DNA from: Glandiceps talaboti
Lineage: Eukaryota > Hemichordata > Enteropneusta > Spengelidae
Length of the DNA: 64,000 nt
Direction: 5' to 3'
Assembly: GCF_964340395.1 (NCBI RefSeq)
Contig: NC_135556.1
Coordinates: 23,711,223-23,775,222 of the forward strand
In this document: positions 1 to 9,870 of the stretch, one piece after another
Numbering within the stretch: position 1 is the stretch's first letter
Layout: every line of letters begins with the position of its first letter
The notes under the pieces: generated by a model
Databases searched by the model: none
What the model saw: the letters and a program-made list of their open reading frames with translations, nothing else
Told to the model about the DNA's origin: nothing
Made by a program: the position numbers and the translations under genes

Positions 1-557
1 GTGGTTTATGTTATCCTATCTCCTGTCTGTTCCAAATTTAGTATATCCTTATTACCTGACTCCTCTCCTCATCTCCTAGCATGGTAAAATGACAGTAACT
101 GAAACCCACTCAATTAAAAGTTCTCACTATATCAAACTCCAGAAATAAATCATTATTGAGTGCTAGGATTTTACTATAGCTGAACAGAAGTTTAATCATA
201 TTTGTTTTCTGTTTTAGTTGAGTTACTTTAAAAAAAGATTTCAGGGAAAAAAAATCAAGATAAGATGATATGTATGACAGATAATTATGACTTCAATACT
301 GAATCTGATGTCAGTGACCTTTGGGTGCTCAATATACATATATAAGATGCAAATGGATAGCCCAGAGACTTGGCTATCTGACTAGAAAATGTTGTTCACT
401 ATATATGTTGAGTGAGATGGAGTATAAAAACACATGATCACACAAAGTCTTGGTGTAAAATGGTAGTATTAAAAAGGTGTGGATAAGGCCAAAAAAAATT
501 GTTGTCTGGTCAGGACAGTTTGTCTAAAGTGGTGTGACAATTTATTTATTTATTTAT
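1..557. other. Unassigned AT-rich DNA
   Basis: No gene is visible. Bases 362-383 carry a copy of the short motif CCAGAGACTTGGCTATCTGA that recurs at 43.9, 45.6 and 55.5 kb, so part of this stretch is repeat-derived. The open frames here are short and of biased composition. Confidence 0.6.
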
Positions 558-560
558 TTA

Positions 561-946
561 GGCCTAATAAAAAAAAATGTATGATTCCAATTACATTCAA
601 TTTTAAAATAGGTGGGGTAGGTAGATTTTTTATTTTATTTTTAATATCATATATTTTTTTCTGTGTGAGTGTCTAGTTCAGATTTTCCATTGTTTTCCAA
701 ATGGTCTCTGTGTTGTTTATTTTCTTCCTATCAGATGTACAGCCATTACAGGTTGAAAGAACAGTTTTATTTTGTCTTTTTAAGTTGATGTCAGTTTCCG
801 TACCCACTATTTCTTGTGAGACTTCACAATTTTTGCGATTTTATGATTTTTTCTCTCAAATATGTTTTAAAAAAGAGTTTAGGGTCGGCAGTGAAAAGCT
901 AGGTGGGGTCGGGTAACTGGCACCAAACAATTATTTTTTTTAGGCC
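561..946 (+). mobile_element. PIF/Harbinger-like MITE, copy 1
   Basis: This is a non-coding element of about 386 bp. It starts GGCCTAATAAAAAAAAATG and ends with the inverted counterpart ATTATTTTTTTTAGGCC. The subterminal parts are also inverted: GGTTCC-type sequence on the left and GTAACTGGCACC on the right. A 3-bp direct repeat TTA flanks it at 558-560 and 947-949, the target duplication expected of PIF/Harbinger transposons. Four close relatives in the window have the same ends and TTA, TAA or near-TTA flanks. The small frames inside it are not genes. Confidence 0.8.
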
Positions 947-949
947 TTA

Positions 950-1263
950 TTTATTTATTTTTTATTCTCAACAAACCTGTCACTCAATCTACTATTTATG
1001 TCTGTCGCTATTCTTTTCATTTTAGAGCAAGTGTGTATGTGGGCAGATATCATTTATTTGTTCATGATTGGCTCTGCAGTTGTCTTCACTGAAGTAGGGA
1101 GGGTTATTTTTGTGTTTCCCCTCGGATCTGCAGACTGCATGGGCTGGACAAACATGAAAAACATGACTGACATGAAGGTATTTAAGTGATGCACACGCTG
1201 ACCAGAAACAATTCTTTTTTTTTTGCCTAACGAGGAGTAATACTAAGTGGGTATGGATAATCT
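950..1263. other. Unassigned DNA between MITE and satellite
   Basis: No gene, RNA or clear repeat is seen. A degenerate piece near 1228-1256 (GAGGAGTAATACTAAGTGGG) looks like a decayed unit of the satellite that begins at 1264. Confidence 0.5.
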
Positions 1264-4200
1264 TGTTATCTTGTAATGAGGGGGTTGTATTAAAGGGGTA
1301 CTGTCTGATGTTATCTTGTAATGAGGGGTAGTGTTAAAGGGGTACTGCCTGATGTTATCTTGTAATGAGGGGTAGTATTAAAGGGGTACTGTCTGATGTT
1401 ATCTTGTAATGAGGGGTAGTATTAAAGGGGTGTTATCTTGCAATGAGGGGTAGTATTAAAGGGGTGTTATCTTGTAATGAGGGGTAGTATTAAAGGGGGG
1501 CTGTCTGATGTTATCTTGTAATGAGGGGTAGTATTAAAGGGGTACTGCTTGATGTTATCTTGTAATGAGGGGTAGTATTAAAGGGGTGTTATCTTGTAAT
1601 TAGGGGTAGTATTAAAGGGGTGCTGTCTGATGTTATCTTGTAATGAGGGGTAGTATTAAAGGGGTGTTATCTTGTAATGAGGGGTAGTATTAAAGGGGTG
1701 CTGTCTGATGTTATCTTGCAATGAGGGGTAGTATTAAAGGGGTGTTATCTTGTAATTAGGGGTAGTATTAAAGGGGTGCTGTCTGATGTTATCTTGTAAT
1801 GAGGGGTAGTATTAAAGGGGTACTGTCTGATGTTATCTTGTAATGAGGGGTAGTATTAAAGGGGTGCTGTCTGATGTTATCTTGTAATGAGGGGTAGTAT
1901 TAAAGGGGTGCTGTCTGATGTTATCTTGTAATGAGGGGTAGTATTAAAGGGGTACTGTCTGATGTTATCTTGTAATTAGGGGTAGTATTAAAGGGGTGCT
2001 GTCTGATGTTATCTTGTAATGAGGGGTAGTATTAAAGGGGTGCTGTCTGATGTTATCTTGTAATTAGGGGTAGTATTAAAGGGGTGCTGTCTGATGTTAT
2101 CTTGTAATGAGGGGTAGTATTAAAGGGGTGCTGTCTGATGTTATCTTGTAATTAGGGGTAGTATTAAAGGGGTGCTGTCTGATGTTATCTTGTAATGAGG
2201 GGTAGTATTAAAGGGGTGTTATCTTGTAATAAGGGGTAGTATTAAAGGGGTGCTGTCTGATGTTATCTTGTAATGAGGGGTAGTATTAAAGGGGTGTTAT
2301 CTTGCAATGAGGGGTAGTATTAAAGGGGTGTTATCTTGTAATGAGGGGTAGTATTAAAGGGGTGCTGTCTGATGTTATCTTGTAATGAGGGGTAGTATTA
2401 AAGGGGTGCTGTCTGATGTTATCTTGTAATGAGGGGTAGTATTAAAGGGGTGCTGTCTGATGTTATCTTGTAATGAGGGGTAGTATTAAAGGGGTGTTAT
2501 CTTGTAATGAGGGGTAGTATTAAAGGGGTGCTGTCTGATGTTATCTTGTAATGAGGGGTAGTATTAAAGGGGTGCTGTCTGATGTTATCTTGTAATGAGG
2601 GGTAGTATTAAAGGGGTGCTGTCTGATGTTATCTTGTAATGAGGGGTAGTATTAAAGGGGTGCTGTCTGATGTTATCTTGTAATGAGGGGTAGTATTAAA
2701 GGGGTGCTGTCTGATGTTATCTTGTAATGAGGGGTAGTATTAAAGGGGTGTTATCTTGCATTGAGGGGTAGTATTAAAGGGGTGTTATCTTGTAATAAGG
2801 GGTAGTATTAAAGGGGTACTGTCTGATGTTATCTTGTAATGAGGGGTAGTATTAAAGGGGTACTGTCTGATGTTATCTTGTAATGAGGGGTAGTATTAAA
2901 GGGGTGTTATCTTGCAATGAGGGGTAGTATTAAAGGGGTGTTATCTTGTAATGAGGGGTAGTATTAAAGGGGTGCTGTCTGATGTTATCTTGTAATGAGG
3001 GGTAGTATTAAAGGGGTGTTATCTTGTAATGAGGGGTAGTATTAAAGGGGTGCTGTCTGATGTTATCTTGTAATGAGGGGTAGTATTAAAGGGGTGTTAT
3101 CTTGTAATGAGGGGTAGTATTAAAGGGGTGTTATCTTGTAATGAGGGGTAGTATTAAAGGGGTGCTGTCTGATGTTATCTTGTAATGAGGGGTAGTATTA
3201 AAGGGGTGTTATCTTGTAATGAGGGGTAGTATTAAAGGGGTGCTGTCTGATGTTATCTTGCAATGAGGGGTAGTATTAAAGGGGTGTTATCTTGTAATGA
3301 GGGGTAGTATTAAAGGGGTGTTATCTTGTAATGAGGGGTAGTATTAAAGGGGTGCTGTCTGATGTTATCTTGTAATGAGGGGTAGTATTAAAGGGGTGTT
3401 ATCTTGTAATGAGGGGTAGTATTAAAGGGGTGCTGTCTGATGTTATCTTGCAATGAGGGGTAGTATTAAAGGGGTGTTATCTTGTAATGAGGGGTAGTAT
3501 TAAAGGGGTGCTGTCTGATGTTATCTTGTAATGAGGGGTAGTGTTAAAGGAGTACTGTCTGATGTTATCTTGTAATGAGGGGTAGTATTAAAGGGGTGTT
3601 ATCTTGCATTGAGGGGTAGTGTTATAGGGGTACTGTCTGATGTTATCTTGTAATGAGGGATAGTATTAAAGGGGTGTTATCTTGCATTGAGGGATAGTAT
3701 TAAAGGGGTACTGCCTGATGTTATCTTGTAATGAGGGGTAGTATTAAAGGGGTGTTATCTTGCAATGAGGGGTAGTATTAAAGGGGTATTATCTTGTAAT
3801 GAGGGGTAGTATTAAAGGGGTACTGTCTGATGTTATCTTGTAATGAGGAGTAGTGTATAAGGGGTACTGTCTGATGTTATCTTGTAATGAGGGGTAGTAT
3901 TAAAGGGGTGTTATCTTGCATTGAGGGGTAGTGTTAAAGGGGTACTGTCTGATGTTATCTTGTAATGAGGGATAGTATTAAAGGGGTACTGCCTGATGTT
4001 ATCTTGCAATGAGGGGTAGTATTAAAGGAGTGTTATCTTGTAATGAGGGGTAGTATTAAAGGGGTACTGTCTGATGTTATCTTGCAATGAGGGGTAGTAT
4101 TAAAGGGGTGTTATCTTGTAATGAGGGATAGTATTAAAGGGGTACTGCCTGATGTTATCTTGCAATGAGGGGTAGTATTAAAGGGGTGTTATCTTGCATT

Positions 4201-4467
4201 GAGGGGTAGTATTAAAGGGGTACTGTCTGATGTTATCTTGTAATGAGGGGTAGTATTAAAGGGGTACTGTCTGATGTTATCTTGTAATGAGGGGTAGTAT
4301 TAAAGGGGTGTTATCTTGCATTGAGGGGTAGTATTAAAGGGGTGCTGTCTGGTGTTATCTTGCATTGAGGGGTAGTATTAAAGGGGTGTTATATTGCATT
4401 GAGGAGTAGTATTAAAGGGGTACTGTCTGATGTCATCTTGTAATGAGGGGTAGTATTAAAGGGGTAC
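1264..4467 (+). repeat. Large minisatellite with two unit lengths, 34 and 44 bp
   Basis: About 80 tandem units begin TGTTATCTTGTAATGAGGGG and continue TAGTATTAAAGGGG, giving a 34-bp unit. Many units carry an extra 10 bp, TGCTGTCTGA or TACTGTCTGA, giving 44 bp. Variants at the middle position (TAATG, CAATG, TAATT, CATTG) distinguish units. From 2871 to 3440 the order short-short-long-short-long repeats three times with an exact 190-bp period, so part of the array is organised as a higher-order repeat. The array encodes no protein, and units near its right end (after about 3530) are more diverged. Confidence 0.97.
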
Positions 4468-4812
4468 AGTACAACGATGACGATAACAAAAACAACATGT
4501 CATCATTTTTTATACAAATACAAAATATCCAAGAAACAAAAAAAAACCGTGAGGGTGTAAGTTCACATTTTGATTCACCTTTCATCATTTCTGATCGCTT
4601 TGTTAGCTAAGACCATGGAGGTCAGTCTGGCAAAGGTTGCAAAACAATAGCACATTGTAAATTATCTTGATAGAGCACTTCATCAAAAAAAAATATCAGT
4701 AAATTACCAAATTATGATTACCATGAGATAAAGATAGACAAGGGTCAGTGAGGTATAGGTGACAATAATATATTATAGATACAGATCTACACTTCATTAC
4801 ATATATTACTAA
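4468..4812. other. Unassigned AT-rich DNA
   Basis: This is the spacer between the first satellite and the second Harbinger-like MITE. I see no coding frame, RNA or repeat structure beyond A-tracts. Confidence 0.5.
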
Positions 4813-5190
4813 GGCCTAACAAAAAAAAATTGTGTGGTTCCGGTTACATTCAATTTTAGAATAGGTGGGGTAGGTAGATTTTATATTTAATTTTTTTTTC
4901 ATATGTGAGTCTCTAGTTCGTGTTTTCCATTGTTTTTCATATCGTCTGTGTGTTATTGGTTTCTTCTCATCAGATGTACAGCCATTACAGATTGGAAGAA
5001 CAGTTTATGTTGTCTTTTTAAGTTGATGTCGGTTTCCGCATCCATTATTCCTTGCGAGACATCACAAGTTTCGCGATTTTTATTATTTTTTTTCTCGAAT
5101 ATGTAAAAAAAAAAAGTTTAGGGTTGGCATGAAAAAACTATAGGTGGGGGTTGGTAACTGAAACCAAACGATTTTTTTTTGTAATAGGCG
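4813..5190 (+). mobile_element. PIF/Harbinger-like MITE, copy 2
   Basis: The same family as the 561-946 element in the same orientation. It starts GGCCTAACAAAAAAAAATTG and ends GTAATAGGCG, so its right end has a point change. The direct repeat TAA flanks both sides (4810-4812 and 5191-5193). Its interior matches copies 1 and 4 through the TGTACAGCCATTACAG and GTTGATGTC segments. Confidence 0.8.
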
Positions 5191-5514
5191 TAATGCTAAG
5201 ATACTAGATTATGTACATAACTCTGTACGAAGTATACATGATGTCTTGTATATTATGAATAGTATTTGTAAATCATGGGATGAAAGGTACATAGTTTTTA
5301 AAAAACCACCTTTGTACTGGCATTATAGTCCAAAGGAAATAAACATGAAGGGGTTACTAGAACAGGGGTGAAACATACAACATTGGTAACTAAGTTGAAT
5401 ATTCCCACTCTGACCATTGTTTACTGAGCAAAGTGTTCCATTTCTATACATCAAAATAGATCAAAAAGAAGATACACACATGAACTGAAGTAAAATACAT
5501 TGTGTCTGCATGAT

Positions 5515-5690
5515 TACTAATCACATTGCAGTAACAAAATTGATCATCACAATTGACCAATCAGATATATTTTTTTGAAAAAGGGAATGGGACTAGTAAC
5601 CAATCACATTGCAGTAACAAAATTGATTATCACAATTGACCAATCAGATATATTTTTTTGAAAAAGGGAATGGGACTAGTAACCAATCAG
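5515..5690 (+). repeat. 83-bp tandem duplication rich in CCAAT motifs
   Basis: Two nearly identical 83-bp copies lie side by side: TCACATTGCAGTAACAAAAT begins at 5521 and again at 5604. The only difference I see inside the body is GATCATC versus GATTATC. Each copy carries CCAATCA motifs, and further CCAATCAGA motifs follow to about 5735. No transcript start is evident, so a promoter role is not claimed. Confidence 0.85.
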
Positions 5691-5735
5691 ATTGCCAGTA
5701 GTCTCCATAAATGACAAACAACAACCAATCAGAAT

Positions 5736-6149
5736 TCCACTTCTGAAGAAGTGTAAACCAATAACCATTGAACGTTTTAAAATATTATCAATCAGATTCA
5801 AAAAATAGATTTTTAAAAATAATGTTATTTTTAAATATTTGTTTATACATATCTTGACTATTTTTTTCTAATTTGATGTTGCTATACTGTTATAGACAGC
5901 TATAATCATTCAACACTTTAAAACCTGGATGTTACGTTGACCTGTTGCACACATTATTTAGTCAATGATTCCTTATAAAATATGAGCCAAGTTGACCTTA
6001 TCACCTGACATGCATACCCATCTAAGCCAGTCTTGTAATCAGTAAACTTCCAAGGGTGCAATCAGTTAACTCACCCTGCCAGCATTAAAGCCCACCCATG
6101 ACCTCCCCACTAAATGGTTTGATCCATGCATTCTGTATGTTAGATTAAT
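5736..6149. other. Unassigned AT-rich DNA
   Basis: No gene or repeat is recognised between the CCAAT duplication and the minus-strand open frame that begins below. Confidence 0.45.
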
Positions 6150-6485
6150 CTATTCATTAACAAGATAGGGAGGGTGGAGTGACATAACACTTGCTGTACA
6201 GTTTCTTGCATGATCACCTGTGATTGTCGTCTTTCGTCGCAACTGTTCCTTTAACAGTAAAATCTCACAAATTTTTTTTTCTGTTTTTTTTCCAGCCATT
6301 AGATTATAAATGTCACAGAGAGCATTGACACTTGTAACGGAAGTAATCATTGATAGCCTTGTGTGACCTGTCATCAGTTCACTTAATCCTATCTGGTAAG
6401 CAATCACTCTTTTGATAGCAGTACTTTGTAAACTTGGACCATTCATCATTCCAACCCAGAGAACCTTAGATACTAACTTAAACAC
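6150..6485 (-). other. Open frame of 111 codons, possible exon, unknown
   Basis: The minus-strand frame reads MFKLVSKVLWVGMMNGPSLQ at its start and has ordinary protein-like composition to about residue 70, then lysine-rich sequence from an A-tract. A possible acceptor (TATCTAAG before GTTCTCTGG) and donor (ATTT before GTGAGA) bracket the better part. In DNA this AT-rich, one or a few frames of this length are expected by chance in 64 kb. No domain is recognised. It could be an exon of a minus-strand gene or a chance frame. Confidence 0.2.
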
Positions 6486-6531
6486 ACACCTACATACTGG
6501 TTATTTCATCTGACAGTTACATTTTTCTCTC

Positions 6532-7508
6532 TAGTATTTATAGAGTTTGTGATCTTACCTCTCTCTAGTATTTATAGAGTTTGTGATCTAACCTCTCTCT
6601 AGAGTTTGTGATCTTACCTCTCTCTAGTATTGATAGAGTTTGTGATCTTACCTCTCTCTAGTATTGATAGAGTTTGTGATCTTACCTATCTCTAGTATTT
6701 ATAGAGTTTGTGATCTTACCTCTCTCTAGTATTTATAGAGTTTGTGATCTTACCTCTCTCTAGTATTTATAGAGTTTGTGATCTTACCTCTCTCTAGTAT
6801 TTATAGAGTTTGTGATCTTACCTCTCTCTAGTATTTATAGAGTTTGTGATCTTACCTCTCTCTAGTATTGATAGAGTTTGTGATCTTACCTCTCTCTAGT
6901 ATTGATAGAGTTTGTGATCTTACCTCTCTCTAGTATTGATAGAGTTTGTGATCTTACCTCTCTCTAGTATTGATAGAGTTTGTGATCTTACCTCTCTCTA
7001 GTATTGATAGAGTTTGTGATCTTACCTCTCTCTAGTATTTATAGAGTTTGTGTATCTTACCTCTCTCTAGTATTTATAGAGTTTGTGTATCTTACCTCTC
7101 TCTAGTATTGATAGAGTTTGTGATCTTACCTCTCTCTAGTATTGATAGAGTTTGTGATCTTACCTCTCTCTAGTATTGATAGAGTTTGTGATCCTACCTC
7201 TCTCTAGTATTTATAGAGTTTGTGATCGTAACCTCTCTCTAGTATTGGTAGAGTTTGTGATCTTACCTCTCTCTAGTATTTATAGAGTTTGTGATCTTAC
7301 CTCTCTCTAGTATTGATAGAGTTTGTGATCTTACCTCTCTCTAGTATTTATAGGGCTTGTGATCTTACCTCTCTCTAGTATTTATAAAGTTTGTGATCTT
7401 ACCTCTCTCTAGTATTGATAGAGTTTGTGATCTTACCTCTCTCTAGTATTTATAGAGTTTGTGATCTTACCTCTCTCTAGTATTTATAGAGTTTGTGATC
7501 TTACCTCT
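6532..7508 (+). repeat. 34-bp minisatellite, about 29 units
   Basis: Tandem units begin TAGTATTTATAGAGTTTGTG and continue ATCTTACCTCTCTC, a total of 34 bp. A T/G difference (TATTTATAG versus TATTGATAG) occurs in blocks, which suggests local amplification of unit types. One unit near 6590 has lost TATTTATAG, and a few read GTGTATC instead of GTGATC. The array stops abruptly at 7508. Confidence 0.97.
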
Positions 7509-7643
7509 AAATGATAATTAAACAATATCAGTCACAGAAAAGAAAAATCACTTGTTTTGATCTACATTGAAGGATATTGTTTGGTTATTATTTTTAAAAA
7601 GTTTTAAATTAGTTAATTCTTTTTTTGAGGGGGTGGGAGATTA

Positions 7644-7899
7644 GGCCTAATAAAACAATTGTGTGGTTCCGAATGCGTTCAATTTTAGAATAGGTGGGGT
7701 AGGTAGATTTCATTATATTTTTTTTTCTGTGTCAGTCAGTCAGTGAGTGAGTGAGTGAGTGAGTGAGTGAGTGAGTGAGTGAGTGTCTAGTTCAGGTTTT
7801 CCATTATTTTCCATTGGTAAAATAATAAAAAATTTAAGGTTGGCAGTGAAAAGCTAGGCGGGGGTCGGGTAACTGGAACCAAACAATTTTTTTTAGGCC
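7644..7899 (+). mobile_element. PIF/Harbinger-like MITE, copy 3, internally deleted
   Basis: The ends match the family (GGCCTAATAAAACAATTGTG and TTTTTTTTAGGCC), with TTA on both sides (7641-7643 and 7900-7902). The element is about 130 bp shorter than its relatives. The middle, including the TGTACAGCCATTACAG segment, is gone, and a GTGA/GTCA microsatellite occupies 7735-7783. Confidence 0.8.
7735..7783 (+). repeat. (GTGA)n microsatellite inside the MITE
   Basis: About eleven tetranucleotide steps, GTCA and then GTGA, expand at the point where the other copies read a single GTGAGTGTCTAG. Confidence 0.95.
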
Positions 7900-8240
7900 T
7901 TAGGAGGTAGAGTACCATCAGGAGCCTGACAAAGTTAATTAATAACTGCTAGTCATTACAATAATATAATTACGGGTATAAATGATTATAAATGCCCTAG
8001 ACCTAACCACAAACTCGATCTGTTTTCAAAACAGTTTAGACATGAAACAAACAAACAATCTAACCAACTAATCAGCTGAACCACGTGAGAGAATGGTTTT
8101 GGTAATAAACTGTGTAAAGCTAGTAAACATTTGATGTTTGTACATCCGTAAAATTTGAAGTATAATTATGTGATGTTGAAGCAGACCAGACGTTAATCAT
8201 AGTAATAGTAGTCAGCTATCATATTTTATACATCAACAGG

Positions 8241-8481
8241 TAGATTGTCGACAGTGCCTTTTTTGCTACGTTTTATCTAAAACTAAAGTCGTCGCCTCGC
8301 TCCAATCCACAGCAATACTATAACCGCGTACTGATTAGCAACAGCGAGTGCCGGAGGCGCTCGTGGCTTCGGCACTTGCTGTTCCTATCAGTGCACATTA
8401 GTATTTAGTGCTACAGAGCGAGGCGACGACTTTGCTTTACATGAAATGTAGCAAAAGGCACGAATGACTGTCGACAGACTA
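8241..8481. mobile_element. Foldback MITE, copy 1
   Basis: The element begins TAGATTGTCGACAGTGCC and ends with the complement ACTGTCGACAGACTA. Long inverted arms continue inward (CTAAAACTAAAGTCGTCGCC on the left, GGCGACGACTTTG on the right). A GC-rich inner hairpin lies around GAGTGCCGGAGGCGC. If the outer TA on each side is the target duplication, the family would fit Tc1/mariner-type insertion. That placement is inferred. A second copy lies at 34683-34946. Confidence 0.75.
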
Positions 8482-9477
8482 ATCAATAGGTTATTCCCCT
8501 ACTTTATGCAAGAAACAAAAAATAGTAAATTCAGCTAGGTTGTTAAAACTAGACATGTTTTCAGCTTTTCAAATTATGCTGTGTGTATTGGTTAAAAGTT
8601 TACAATTCAGAACAAGTTTCTCTTGTATTTTCCACAGAACATTTTGTAGCTTTCACATAGACAGAGCTTATATACTATTTGTAGCATTTATTACTGAATG
8701 TGTTTAGACATGAATAATGGACTAAAAATTTGAGTAATTTTCCCATTTTCTCACATAATGGATATTTTAAAAAATGAGGGGGGGGGGGGACTTTGCCTCG
8801 ACATGATGCTATTGATATAAACATGAATATTGAAATACTACAGGGAATTTTTGAGTAATTTTCCCATAAATTCTGTGTTTGCTTTACACACACAAAAAGA
8901 ACTTTCACAAATAAAATTAAATAACAATGATTTATATACTCAAAAAACCATTGGACATAAATGAAAAACAATTAACTCAAACTTTTCATTTGTGTTACAA
9001 GTCAGAACAGGGGTGGCACGTACAAACATGAAAAAAAAAGACATTAAATCTTTTGTGATATATTCAAGTGGCAATACATATTCATAGTCCTTTCATTGTT
9101 TATAGTGCAGAACTTTATTTTAATAATAAATTTTGTTTCTACGTGTTCAAAATTTCAATTGATGCAACATTAATGAGTTGGCATTTTCGGAGAATTTTAT
9201 TTTTAGAAATTTTAAATGGAAATCATAGCATATTGTCATGAAGGTTGATATGGGAAGCTGATCAGTGGTGTCATTGCTGGTGGACCATTGTTTATTAAGG
9301 TGTTTTTAATAAATATATTGACATTTTACTTGCAAAGAATGGTTAGAAAACTGATGTAAAATAATTAATTCATATATATTAGATTAAATTATATTGTTTG
9401 AAAAAGCCTTATATTATTTCTAGTTCAATAATCACGTTGATTGGAGAGATATATTTTATAAATTTTGGTTACTTCTT
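8482..9477. other. Unassigned AT-rich DNA
   Basis: No gene or RNA is recognised. A poly-G run sits at about 8779-8790. The minus-strand 98-codon frame across 8675-8971 is low in complexity and looks like chance. Confidence 0.45.
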
Positions 9478-9531
9478 TGTATGTATGTATGTATGTATGT
9501 ATGTATGTATGTATGTATGTATGTATGTATG

Positions 9532-9562
<31 letters not shown>

Positions 9563-9616
9563 TGTATGTGTGTAGGTATGCATGCATGTATGTATGTATG
9601 TATGTATGTATGTATG

Positions 9617-9647
<31 letters not shown>

Positions 9648-9870
9648 TGTATGTGTGTAGGTATGCATGCATGTATGCATGCATGCTTACATGTACGTGT
9701 GTCTGTGTACATGCATGTGTGTGTATCTACATGTGAGTGTATGTATGATGTGTGGGTCTGTCAGTGTCTATCTCAATATGTGTATGTTTGTGTCTGTGTC
9801 AGTTCATGTGTTTGTCACTGTGTGTCTGTCTCCATGTGTGAGTGAGTCTGTGTGTGTATGTATGTAAACT
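9478..9870 (+). repeat. Compound TATG/TGTG microsatellite
   Basis: Two (TATG)n blocks (about 9478-9561 and 9588-9645) are each followed by the same interrupted segment AATGTATGTGTGTAGG, at 9561 and 9646. A block-plus-segment unit of about 85 bp has therefore been duplicated. Diverged TGTG/CATG sequence follows to about 9870. The HTYI-type frames read from it on the other strand are artefacts. Confidence 0.95.

Noticed and set aside
701-916. 71-codon frame in the first MITE, with relatives in other copies
   Set aside because: The frame is not preserved between copies; shifts and stops differ, so it is not under coding constraint.
1264-4467. CRISPR-like appearance: conserved repeat with 10-bp pieces between
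   Set aside because: The 10-bp pieces are nearly constant, not unique spacers, and many units lack them. This is a eukaryotic satellite.
9478-9645. Telomere-like repeat
   Set aside because: The unit is TATG, not TTAGGG or a variant.
9425-9712. Three overlapping minus-strand frames full of HTYI repeats
   Set aside because: They are translations of the TATG microsatellite in its three frames.
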